From: an uncultured Clostridium sp.
GTDB taxonomy: Bacteria > Bacillota > Clostridia > Lachnospirales > Lachnospiraceae
DNA length: 10,560 nt
Reading direction: 5' to 3'
NCBI GenBank assembly: GCA_947643685.1
Contig: CANRXD010000025.1
Span: forward strand, 1 to 10,560
The notes beneath the pieces are model-generated. The model was not told where the DNA came from. It saw only the letters and a program-made list of their open reading frames with translations, and searched no databases. Numbering within the stretch: the stretch's first letter is position 1; each line of letters starts with the position of its first letter. Shown one piece after another: positions 1 to 6,282 of the stretch. A program made the position numbers and the translations under genes.

Positions 1-48
1 TTCGATTCATGGTGCAGTTATCAGTTCAGATACTGTTCCGTGAATAAT

Positions 49-783
49 TCAGGTTCCATTATCAATATTATATTCTTCAATAAACTTCGGGATAGAACCG
101 CTTTTCCTTACTCTGTTTAACACGTCCAGGTGATTGTAATGACCATTGGGCCGGGACTTCTGGGTATAAATATCCTGTCCCAACGCAGTATGGAGCAATG
201 CCCCCTCCAAATCATGGGTTGCCAGAGCATTTCCAGCCATCAGACCATGGGCATATCCGTTCTCAATCAGGGCCTGCATGGCATTTCGTGCATCACAGTC
301 AAAGGAAAATGCAGGTCCCATAACCCATACAATATTTCCATGCTCCTTCTCATACTTCAAAAGTTCAATCAGGGTATCATAATCACGGGCGTATGAAGTC
401 TCACGGCTTCTTCCCTGGCGGAAAACAAACTTATCTCCTGGCTGGTCTTTTTCATCTATAAATCCCGTGCTGTGTACATAAATTCCTTCTTCGGCGCCCT
501 CACTCCGGCCCAAAATGACCTTATCTCCCCTTTTAAGATTCCGGTTTTCAACAACTTCCAGATGGCCGTCATCACAGATTACCACACTGGAATCCATGCG
601 GCTTTCTTTCGCAAGCACCCATGTCCCATTCAATTTGAAATATTCCGGATACATGGACGTACTATGGAAATACTCCGGAGCAACTCCATCCTTCTCCACG
701 GTTCCCCATTCCGCATCGGGGGCATCAACAAATTTTTGAAGTGTAAAATCCGGATGATGATATTCTGGTATCTGAAATGCCAT
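49..783 (-). CDS. TIGR00300 / LOR-SDH-like (archaeal-type ornithine cyclodeaminase) protein, apparently lacking its C-terminal domain
   Basis: This 244-residue soluble protein starts at the ATG at 783, with AAGGAGGAG ending 5 nt upstream; a GTG at 813 lies before that site. Residues 1-110 resemble the LOR/SDH conserved N-terminal domain. Residues 178-205 (HGLMAGNALATHDLEGALLH in 179-198) and NGHYNHLDVLNRVRKSGSI (213-231) match what I recall of TIGR00300 proteins, which include the archaeal ornithine cyclodeaminase that makes proline from ornithine. Those proteins continue for another 150 or so residues through a VLAGSIRDDGPLP-type Rossmann segment. Here TGA follows DNGT at 49-51, and the 48 nt beyond show further stops in all three frames. 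The gene is therefore either truncated or a short family variant, and the missing region would normally help bind NAD. It is unrelated to the pilus operon and has its own promoter. Confidence 0.65.
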   Translation of the reverse strand: MAFQIPEYHHPDFTLQKFVDAPDAEWGTVEKDGVAPEYFHSTSMYPEYFKLNGTWVLAKESRMDSSVVICDDGHLEVVENRNLKRGDKVILGRSEGAEEGIYVHSTGFIDEKDQPGDKFVFRQGRSRETSYARDYDTLIELLKYEKEHGNIVWVMGPAFSFDCDARNAMQALIENGYAHGLMAGNALATHDLEGALLHTALGQDIYTQKSRPNGHYNHLDVLNRVRKSGSIPKFIEEYNIDNGT

Positions 784-831
784 AGTGACTCCTCCTTCTC
801 CATTTGGCAACACATATCCCGTAATACCAGA

Positions 832-837
832 ATTATA
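832..837 (-). promoter_or_regulatory. Probable -10 box of the gene at 49-783
   Basis: The minus strand reads a perfect TATAAT, 48 nt upstream of the ATG at 783. No good -35 is seen at 17 bp spacing; that region reads TGGTTT within an A/T-rich stretch. A promoter is expected here because the preceding operon ends at 965 with a hairpin between. The evidence is the -10 match and the context. Confidence 0.5.
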
Positions 838-879
838 CCTTAATTTTCTTTAAAAAACCACCCCTTTCCGGCAATTTAT

Positions 880-947
880 GTAACAGTTCAGCCGCAGGCT
901 TCTTGTCAGCGGTACGCGGGCAAGAAGATGCAAGGCTGAACTGTTAC
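880..947. repeat. 68-bp hairpin element with 14-bp perfect inverted arms
   Basis: GTAACAGTTCAGCC at 880-893 is the exact inverse of 934-947. Inside, GCA at 894-896 pairs with TGC at 929-931, and CTTCTTG at 899-905 pairs with CAAGAAG at 921-927, leaving a 15-nt loop. The element lies 18 nt past the end of the FHA gene. It could stop or protect the 3' end of the Tad transcript, but on the minus strand the nearest T-run (TGGTTTTTT) begins about 17 nt after the stem, so it is not a classical intrinsic terminator. Symmetry and size suggest a dispersed intergenic palindrome of the REP/MITE kind. Confidence 0.75.
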
Positions 948-964
948 CAATTTGTCATTACCGC

Positions 965-2359
965 CTACTGAAACCTGAATTTTCTCGCAGCAATTTCCAC
1001 CTCGCTTCCCACGAACAGGTCACAGGTTGCATTGGCCTCCAAAAGTTTCCCATCTACCCGTGTACCATTTGTAGAATTCAGGTCAGTTATGGAGTATCCC
1101 TGTGCAGTTTCTTCTATTTTTATATGAAGCCTGCTGATTCCCGGTTCATTCAGGCAAAAATCCACAATCCCCTTACTCTTTCCAATCAGAAACGGAAAAT
1201 ACCCAATGGGAATCTCCATTTCTCCATTGATTGAAACCAGCCTGCGGCTTACTGAATCTATGGGACGCGCCGTTAAAAGCATTGTCTGCATCTCTTCTTC
1301 AAAGTCTTCCCCCTGTTCCTTTTCGCCCACAATCCGCGGGGGCTGGGGAAGCTGGTATTCCCGGGGTTCCTGATCTTTTTCATCCTGAAAACAGACCTCC
1401 CATACAGCTTCCTCTATTTCTTCCTTTCCCCTGCTGTTTAAAGGCTTTCTTTCTTTTTCAAACAGCAGTCTGGCGAATGCTCCAAGAAACAGCTCCAGGG
1501 CTCCCAGAATCCATTTATACCGGAGCATCTCTTCAAACCCCAAAAGCGCAAACGCCATTGCAGGAAGTACGGCCATTCCCAGCACTGAAAGCATCCAACA
1601 ATATCTGCCGGATGCCTCCTGTTCCATCTCTTCTTTGGGTTTTTCCAATTCAGGAAACAGCTCCTCTTCTTTTTTTGATATCTGTTCTCTTTTTGATATC
1701 TGTTCTTTTCTTGATATCTGTTCTTTTTCTGGTGCTCGCTCTGTTTGTTGCCTGATCCCGTTTTTTTGCTGAAAAAATACGTCGCTTTCTGCTTCTTTTT
1801 TTACGGTCTCCCGTTCTGACCTTTGCAGACACTTCTCAATATCCTCTATCCCGAAGTTTTCTTTTCTGCACTCCTTAAATATGGAAAATGCCAATATCAC
1901 CGCACTGCCGTCCTCATGGTTTACATGGTCAAGAAGATATTGGGAAAAATCCCGCAGGGTATTGGGAAAATCATCCTTTTTTCCCGGCAGCAGACAAAAA
2001 AAGCATTTGAATGTATCTGGTTCCACATAAATGTATTCAGGTTCCAAAATCACCTGACTTTCGTCCAGAAGAAACCGTTCCATCTGGCGCAAAGAAAAAA
2101 CCAGATCCGAAATCAGATGTTTCAATTCATCGCCCGCTAAATTTCGGTATTCCAGGATCCTTTCTAATGGCTGTTTTGAGGTTATATCATAATAATACCG
2201 TACATCTCCGTTTATTTTTTTCTCTTGAAATGGGAGAAATCCGGGAATCGGATTTTCTGAAAGCATGCGAATTGCGTACCCGGCTTCCTGCTTTCCTTCT
2301 GGCATTGTAACCATATAATTACGGTTCATCTCCCGCTTAAATTCCACTTTAATTTCCAT
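965..2359 (-). CDS. DUF6382-like membrane protein with a C-terminal FHA domain
   Basis: This 464-residue protein ends the Tad operon. Residues 1-175 form a globular cytoplasmic domain of the DUF6382 type (from recollection), with YYYDITSKQPLERIL at 55-69 and LEPEYIYVEPDTFKCFF at 105-121. A charged linker with three six-residue repeats follows (about 210-228). Two membrane helices lie at about 254-273 and 281-300, placing both ends in the cytoplasm. The FHA domain (about 385-455) keeps the phosphothreonine-binding set: IGKSKG (392-397), ISRLH (408-412) and LNSTNGT (427-433). It should therefore bind a phosphorylated partner, although no Ser/Thr kinase gene is in the window. The ATG at 2359 overlaps the preceding stop by 11 nt; an upstream TTG at 2380 is less likely. 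A scaffold or signalling input to the pilus is the most plausible role. Confidence 0.85.
   Translation of the reverse strand: MEIKVEFKREMNRNYMVTMPEGKQEAGYAIRMLSENPIPGFLPFQEKKINGDVRYYYDITSKQPLERILEYRNLAGDELKHLISDLVFSLRQMERFLLDESQVILEPEYIYVEPDTFKCFFCLLPGKKDDFPNTLRDFSQYLLDHVNHEDGSAVILAFSIFKECRKENFGIEDIEKCLQRSERETVKKEAESDVFFQQKNGIRQQTERAPEKEQISRKEQISKREQISKKEEELFPELEKPKEEMEQEASGRYCWMLSVLGMAVLPAMAFALLGFEEMLRYKWILGALELFLGAFARLLFEKERKPLNSRGKEEIEEAVWEVCFQDEKDQEPREYQLPQPPRIVGEKEQGEDFEEEMQTMLLTARPIDSVSRRLVSINGEMEIPIGYFPFLIGKSKGIVDFCLNEPGISRLHIKIEETAQGYSITDLNSTNGTRVDGKLLEANATCDLFVGSEVEIAARKFRFQ
1677..1730 (-). repeat. Three tandem copies of an 18-bp unit inside the FHA gene
   Basis: On the plus strand GATATCTGTTCT begins at 1677, 1695 and 1713, each followed by six pyrimidines, so the period is exactly 18 bp. 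In protein this gives the linker repeat KEQISR / KEQISK / REQISK just before the membrane helices. The unit length keeps the frame, so copy-number change would only lengthen or shorten the linker. Confidence 0.9.
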
Positions 2360-2765
2360 TCTGATCGTACCCCATTTCAAGCAGAGCTTCTGTTCTCCGC
2401 AAAAATGCTGCTGGCTGAAAAAGCTTTCTTTCCATATGTAATGCCCATTTTCCGGCTTCCGCTTTTCCCTCTATTGCTCTTTCATTTATCCGCAAATCCA
2501 GATCATAATTTCCCAGCCAAAGCCTTGGGCTTCCAAGCTTTTCTCCGTCCTGTTCATATTGTTTTAAGTTCCCCGACCTGTCTTTACTGTATCGCGCTTT
2601 CTCTATCGTTTCCTCCAGAATCATACTTCCGGTTACCGTGTCATGGAGTATATATGCCTCCTTAATAAGCACGCCTATGGTCAAAAACGCAATTCCCAGT
2701 ACCATTGCGGCCTCCACTGTAAAACTGGCCTGATATCTTTTCTTCTCTAATTCAATACCAGCCAC
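2349..2765 (-). CDS. Small TadE-like pseudopilin
   Basis: This is a 138-residue minor pilin-like protein. A short basic leader ends KKRYQA, followed by SFTVEAAMVLGIAFLTIGVL (14-33). Cleavage after Ala13 puts Glu18 at +5, the same arrangement as the larger pseudopilin at 3280-4236. The remaining hundred residues are polar and predicted to be outside the cytoplasm. There is no ATG between the open end of the frame and the hydrophobic core except far upstream inside the peptidase gene. The best start is the GTG at 2765, which overlaps the peptidase stop by 19 nt and has only a weak GGGG upstream, so translation is probably coupled. The same frame stays open to 3359, but that part overlaps the peptidase gene and is not credible. 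The stop overlaps the FHA gene by 11 nt. Confidence 0.72.
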   Translation of the reverse strand: MAGIELEKKRYQASFTVEAAMVLGIAFLTIGVLIKEAYILHDTVTGSMILEETIEKARYSKDRSGNLKQYEQDGEKLGSPRLWLGNYDLDLRINERAIEGKAEAGKWALHMERKLFQPAAFLRRTEALLEMGYDQNGN

Positions 2766-3190
2766 AGCCCCATTGGAAGCAGATATGGCAGAAACGGCAA
2801 TGTTTTTCTTCTTATGCTTCCAGACCTTGCCAAAATCGCAACAGACCATGCCAAACTGTACATGCTGCAAAACAGTATTCCGGACAACATCAAAAGCAAA
2901 TTTTCTTTCAGCTCCCAAAAGAGTCCTGACACTACAAAAAACCATCCATCTCCCTCCCCGATTCCGCCACCTGTCAGGCGACTGAACCCTAACAGCAGAA
3001 TACCAGGTATCACAGATATAAAAACATTCCACCAGTCCCGGCCAGTTCCGGCACTCACAATAAGTCCCAGCCCTCCAGCCAGCAAAAGAAACGTTTTCCC
3101 GATTCCCCGAAACCGGATATCCTGCCAGACGGCACCGATTAAAACAAAAAAATATAAACTTGTTTTTAAAAGTTCCCACCATTGAACCAT
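2747..3190 (-). CDS. tadV: Short A24-type prepilin peptidase (TadV/CpaA-like)
   Basis: This 147-residue integral membrane aspartic protease should cleave the leaders of Flp and the TadE-like pseudopilins on the cytoplasmic side. The two catalytic aspartates of the A24 family are visible: Asp24 in WQDIRFRGI (22-30) and Asp81 in GGGIGEGDGWF (74-84), the latter matching the GxGD signature. Hydrophobic segments at about 10-22, 33-47, 57-70, 85-95, 98-120 and 132-146 fit the compact family lacking the methyltransferase domain of GspO/PilD. The start at 3190 follows a perfect ribosome site by 8 nt. The end overlaps the next gene by about 19 nt if that gene starts at the GTG proposed here. Its position between two TadE-like genes supports a Tad role. 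Confidence 0.88.
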   Translation of the reverse strand: MVQWWELLKTSLYFFVLIGAVWQDIRFRGIGKTFLLLAGGLGLIVSAGTGRDWWNVFISVIPGILLLGFSRLTGGGIGEGDGWFFVVSGLFWELKENLLLMLSGILFCSMYSLAWSVAILARSGSIRRKTLPFLPYLLPMGLWLVLN

Positions 3191-3198
3191 GCGTAATT

Positions 3199-3204
3199 CC
3201 TCCT
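3199..3204 (-). promoter_or_regulatory. Ribosome binding site deciding the prepilin peptidase start
   Basis: A perfect AGGAGG lies 8 nt upstream of the ATG at 3190. The alternative ATG at 3214 lies upstream of this motif and has no such site, so the start at 3190 is preferred. Confidence 0.75.
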
Positions 3205-3240
3205 GTTGCTTCATAGAGTACTCTCATAATCTTATCTGTA

Positions 3241-3272
3241 CCGGGGGATGTCTTTTCTCCCGGCCCGGGCCG
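3241..3272 (-). other. GC-rich palindrome and alternative stem in the largest intra-operon gap
   Basis: The 89-bp gap between the Cys/His TadE-like gene and the prepilin peptidase gene contains a 12-bp perfect palindrome (CGGCCCGGGCCG, 3261-3272). It also holds a competing stem pairing CCGGG at 3241-3245 with CCCGG at 3259-3263. Neither is followed by a T-run in the direction of transcription, so an ordinary intrinsic terminator is unlikely. RNA processing or partial attenuation is possible, but nothing proves a function. Confidence 0.3.
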
Positions 3273-3279
3273 CAAAAAC

Positions 3280-4236
3280 TTATTCTCTCCTTTTCCTTCT
3301 TTCACAGTAGGAACAGGCCCCCAGGTGCCTGACCTCATCAAGGGGCAGACTCCGCACATAGGACACCATCGCTGTACATGACCTATCCAGATGATAGTGC
3401 GTGCCCCCTTCCGTCACGTAAGCGATTCCCACCAAATTCGCACTTTTGGCGCACCTGGCACAAGCGGTATATTTGCTTCCGAAAGAATTTCTCCGGTCTG
3501 TCATCTGTTCAAGGGGAACTGCCTCATATTGGTTTGAAAGATAATGGCAGTCCCGATACCAGTGATATCTCCCCATGGATGCTCCCACGTACACAATCGT
3601 GTTCTCATGTTCTTCATCTTCAACTCCTGTCCCCTTTTCCTTTAACTTCCCGTTTAAGCCAATCCAGCTTCTTCTTTTCACTGCCGCTTTCATAAGGATT
3701 CCGGAACCTGGTGTGGCAAAAAACGGTATTTTTTCTCTGAATTCTGCTTCTATGTAAACATGGCCGGATTCATCCGGAACCTCAGCCCTCTTTATTGTCA
3801 CATTTTCTGCATACCTGCTGAGCTTTCCCTTTAACAAAAGTCCTGCGGCCATATCTGAAACCGGAATCTCTCCCCCTTCCTGATTTCCTTTTTCTTGCAA
3901 TGCATACAAATACTGGCTCCAGCTTTCTCCCAGGCTCTCTATGGCAGTCTGTATCTGCCTTTGCTGATTCAGCCATTTCATTGGTATCAGAAGAGCCAAA
4001 GAAAAAAATACAAACAAAGGCAGACATAAAGCTGCTTCCACAGTTATGCTGGCCGGAGCCATTTTCTTCAAGGAGATGAATGGCAGTACTCCCTTTCCTG
4101 GCATACATAGTTTTCTATAACACGTCAGGGGGATACTACAAGGTACTTGGAGAGACTTTGCATTTTTACACCGCAGCCGAAATTTCAAGAGCATCGTTTG
4201 GATTTGAATATTTCCCAGGAAAGAGAGCACCGCCAT
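3280..4236 (-). CDS. TadE-like pseudopilin with two C-terminal Cys/His (Ada-like) motifs
   Basis: This 318-residue protein has an unusually long basic leader of 62 residues, then SITVEAALCLPLFVFFSLAL (63-82). Cleavage after Ala62 would leave Glu67 at +5, the TadE/pseudopilin signature. Residues 90-200 are the predicted extracytoplasmic pseudopilin body. The C-terminus holds two related units. The first (about 215-262) has YH at 224-225, Cys230 and a closing C-x2-C at 259/262. The second (272-311) has YH at 281-282, Cys287 and C-x2-C at 308/311. The pattern VYV-x-G-x2-YH-x4-C ... L-x-E ... AC-x2-C is like the Ada-type zinc-binding tails of some secreted nucleases and ComEC-like proteins. The ribosome site AGGAGG lies 3 nt before the ATG at 4236 and 9 nt before an in-frame GTG two codons later (4230), so either may start. 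Later ATGs lack a site. Confidence 0.72.
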   Translation of the reverse strand: MAVLSFLGNIQIQTMLLKFRLRCKNAKSLQVPCSIPLTCYRKLCMPGKGVLPFISLKKMAPASITVEAALCLPLFVFFSLALLIPMKWLNQQRQIQTAIESLGESWSQYLYALQEKGNQEGGEIPVSDMAAGLLLKGKLSRYAENVTIKRAEVPDESGHVYIEAEFREKIPFFATPGSGILMKAAVKRRSWIGLNGKLKEKGTGVEDEEHENTIVYVGASMGRYHWYRDCHYLSNQYEAVPLEQMTDRRNSFGSKYTACARCAKSANLVGIAYVTEGGTHYHLDRSCTAMVSYVRSLPLDEVRHLGACSYCERRKRRE

Positions 4237-4239
4237 TCA

Positions 4240-4245
4240 CCTCCT
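4240..4245 (-). promoter_or_regulatory. Ribosome binding site fixing the start of the Cys/His TadE-like gene
   Basis: A perfect AGGAGG precedes the ATG at 4236 by only 3 nt and the in-frame GTG at 4230 by 9 nt. It directly abuts the TAA of the preceding gene. No comparable site precedes the internal ATGs near codons 45 and 59, so the long leader peptide is probably really translated. Confidence 0.7.
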
Positions 4246-6099
4246 TTAATAAGACCATTCTGTACTCACAGTCTGCTCATATTGAGTCTGTATACCAAAA
4301 ACATGCTTTTGCACAATATCCGCCTTAATTTCAATCTGATGTGCACAATCCTTTACAGAAAAGTCCTTCTGCCTTGTCTGTACATTCCACTGGATCACAT
4401 CCATCATCCTGTAATTGCGTGTGCAGGCATCTTTTAGAAAGAACAGGACTCTAAGATAATCATGGTAATCTTTTCCGTCCCCCTTTTCTTCAGATTTTCC
4501 ACTCAGAAACTCCAGGGAGAGTAAACCGTCCAGGCTGAGCTTCCATGTGGTTTCATCTTTCCAGAACCGGATTGTCCCCCCATCCAACAGACTTCTCACA
4601 TCCCACACTGCTTCCCCCAGCGCCCACAGCACCAGGATAAATAAGGAGATCACTATCTGCATGGACAGGTTACCTCCCGCCAGAACCGCCGCCAGCTCCT
4701 CAGCCTGTGCCTTCAGTTCCGGCATGCCTAAAAGATATGCAAAATTTGCCGCTCCCCGGACAGCCAGTATTTCTTCCACTGTACTTTCCAGATTCTTCTT
4801 ATCTGTATCCTTCCCGCAAAGCAGATACTCCTGCTCGTACAGAAGTGCCTGATTTTCTATGGTTTGCCGTCCCGTACATTTTTCACGGAAAGAATCAAAA
4901 GAAAGAAAAATGTATTCATTAAGCAGAAGCTGGTTTACCGGATTCCTTCCCGGTCCGCTGCCTCCACTTACTTCTGGCGCTGGTTTGTTTTTTAAGGAAA
5001 CCGATTTTTCTGATATGTCTGTTCCTTCCGGTAAAACAAGCGCCAGCAGCTCTCCACTTAAAATATCTTCCAGCCGGTCCACTCTCTCCGATCTTTCGCT
5101 GTCAAACCGGTCCGCCTCCAATCCGTCCGGAATTTCCACCAGTTCCAGCTGGCTTCGTATTTCTTCCCAGACCTCCTCCCCCTCTTCCTGGCTGTTGGTT
5201 AGGCTCTCTTCCATCTCTTCCAGGTATATCCGCCCGGATTCTATCAGGTTTTCTTTTTCCCTGTACTGCAGCAGCATTTCTCTCGCTGACGCTTCCACCA
5301 TCCCATAAGCTTCTGCTTCGCTTTTCATGGTTTCCGCCACCTGTAAATCACAATCTCCGTTTTTATAAAAATCGCCGTTTTCATAAAAGTCGCCGTTCCC
5401 TTCTATATCTCCGGAAATTTTAGCTATCTCCTTCTCATACGTATCCACAAGACCTGGGAACCGCTCCATTTTCTTTATCAGCTTTCCGGCGGCAGTCCCA
5501 AAACGGTGTTCTCTTTCCTTCTCTGCCGCCTTTTCCAGTTCCTCCTTTCCTTTTCTCATCTCAGCAAGGGCTGTTTCTAACGCACGCCTTGCCTTTTCCA
5601 GCTTTCTCACCTTTTTCCCGGCCTCCATGCACTCTTCAAAAAGATTCTTAAAATCTCCCGCTTTCCCGGCCTCGGCCGCCTCCTGTCCGAGACCCAAAAG
5701 GTTTTCTGCTGCTTCCGGCAGGCGATATTTCATATAGGAGAGAATTTCATCCTCCAGTGCCTTACCTCCATTTTCCTGCATGGTCACAAGCCCGGATAGT
5801 ACAATCCCCGTATTTTTCACAGGATATAAATTCTCCTGCTCCAGATAAAACTGAAGGTATTCCTCAAAAGACTGTTCAATAGCAGTCTCGGATTCAAACT
5901 CTAAAAACAGAAGATGGTACATATCCCAGAGATTTCTGTTATACTGGCTCATAACAGAGGATATGGCTGAATTGGACGCCATATTCAGATACAGTCTTGC
6001 CCCGGCCGTCCTGGCGGATTCCAAAAGGCCCATGAGAAGCGACACCATGCAGATCAGAATGAGACTTAAAAACACGGTTATCTCTCCCCGTTTCCTCAT
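4246..6099 (-). CDS. DUF5702-like Tad-associated membrane-anchored protein
   Basis: This 617-residue protein begins MRKRGEITVFLSLILI. A basic leader and a hydrophobic helix (8-27) resemble a type IV pilin-like N-terminus, but the residue aligned with the essential +5 Glu of the neighbouring pseudopilins is Phe10. Long Tad-locus proteins with this ITVFLSL start are known in Lachnospiraceae as DUF5702; the assignment is from recollection. The body is largely helical and charged. Probable coiled coils lie at about 160-200 and 285-320, and a short NGDFY repeat is at 235-249. A second hydrophobic segment is at about 478-497. The protein is probably mostly outside the cytoplasm and held by its N-terminal helix; its function is unknown, plausibly a pilus accessory, tip or scaffold factor. 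The ATG lies 2 nt after the pilin stop, with AGAGG upstream. Its TAA lies next to the ribosome site of the following gene. Confidence 0.75.
   Translation of the reverse strand: MRKRGEITVFLSLILICMVSLLMGLLESARTAGARLYLNMASNSAISSVMSQYNRNLWDMYHLLFLEFESETAIEQSFEEYLQFYLEQENLYPVKNTGIVLSGLVTMQENGGKALEDEILSYMKYRLPEAAENLLGLGQEAAEAGKAGDFKNLFEECMEAGKKVRKLEKARRALETALAEMRKGKEELEKAAEKEREHRFGTAAGKLIKKMERFPGLVDTYEKEIAKISGDIEGNGDFYENGDFYKNGDCDLQVAETMKSEAEAYGMVEASAREMLLQYREKENLIESGRIYLEEMEESLTNSQEEGEEVWEEIRSQLELVEIPDGLEADRFDSERSERVDRLEDILSGELLALVLPEGTDISEKSVSLKNKPAPEVSGGSGPGRNPVNQLLLNEYIFLSFDSFREKCTGRQTIENQALLYEQEYLLCGKDTDKKNLESTVEEILAVRGAANFAYLLGMPELKAQAEELAAVLAGGNLSMQIVISLFILVLWALGEAVWDVRSLLDGGTIRFWKDETTWKLSLDGLLSLEFLSGKSEEKGDGKDYHDYLRVLFFLKDACTRNYRMMDVIQWNVQTRQKDFSVKDCAHQIEIKADIVQKHVFGIQTQYEQTVSTEWSY
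5353..5406 (-). repeat. 18-bp tandem repeat encoding NGDFY units in the DUF5702-like gene
   Basis: Units begin at 5353, 5371 and 5389. The first two differ at two positions and the third matches only at its start. In protein they give NGDFYE, NGDFYK and NGDCD (about 235-250), an acidic, probably exposed loop between helical regions. The frame-preserving period suggests slippage expansion. Confidence 0.8.
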
Positions 6100-6101
6100 G
6101 G

Positions 6102-6269
6102 TTAATATACCTCTTTGGATTGCTTATTAATTTCTGTAAAAATATTATTGAGAAGTTTATTGATCTGTCCTTTAAAAACAATGACCAATCCGATGAGCAC
6201 CACAAGTATCAAAACCACTTCAATAACCCCTACGCCATCTTCCTCCATCAGAAATTCCCTGATCTTCAT
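6102..6269 (-). CDS. flp: Flp1-like type IVb pilin (probable major subunit)
   Basis: This is a 55-residue pilin precursor, small enough to be easily missed. A short charged leader (MKIREFLMEEDG) precedes the hydrophobic helix VGVIEVVLILVVLIGLVIVF (13-32) and a short polar tail. Cleavage after Gly12 would put Glu17 at position +5 of the mature protein, the residue prepilin peptidases and assembly require; the mature pilin would be 43 residues. The pattern fits the Flp1-like pilin family of Clostridia. The gene has its own strong ribosome site (AAAGGAGAT, about 7 nt before the ATG), the most independent one in the operon, as expected for an abundant subunit. It sits between tadC (13-nt gap) and the DUF5702-like gene (2-nt gap). 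It is the only Flp-type subunit gene in the window. Confidence 0.9.
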   Translation of the reverse strand: MKIREFLMEEDGVGVIEVVLILVVLIGLVIVFKGQINKLLNNIFTEINKQSKEVY

Positions 6270-6282
6270 TTTTTATCTCCTT

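Noticed and set aside
880..947. Calling the hairpin a standard rho-independent terminator for the Tad operon.
   Set aside because: There is no T-run directly after the stem on the minus strand; the nearest one begins about 17 nt away.
1677..1730. A CRISPR-like array.
   Set aside because: The 18-bp units are directly tandem, lie within a coding frame and have no spacers.
1231..1755. A 174-residue plus-strand open frame opposite the FHA gene.
   Set aside because: It is a low-complexity shadow of the FHA gene; its ISVLFL repeats are simply the opposite strand of the 18-bp repeat. No ribosome site is visible.
2766..3359. The reading frame of the small TadE-like gene stays open upstream through the whole peptidase gene, giving a possible 336-residue protein.
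   Set aside because: The region overlaps a peptidase gene with intact catalytic motifs and a perfect ribosome site. The upstream translation is Cys/Trp-rich with no recognisable pattern.
4859..5308. A Ser-rich 149-residue plus-strand open frame.
   Set aside because: It is the antisense of a Glu/Leu-rich coiled-coil region of the DUF5702-like gene; the Ser content is a by-product of that composition.
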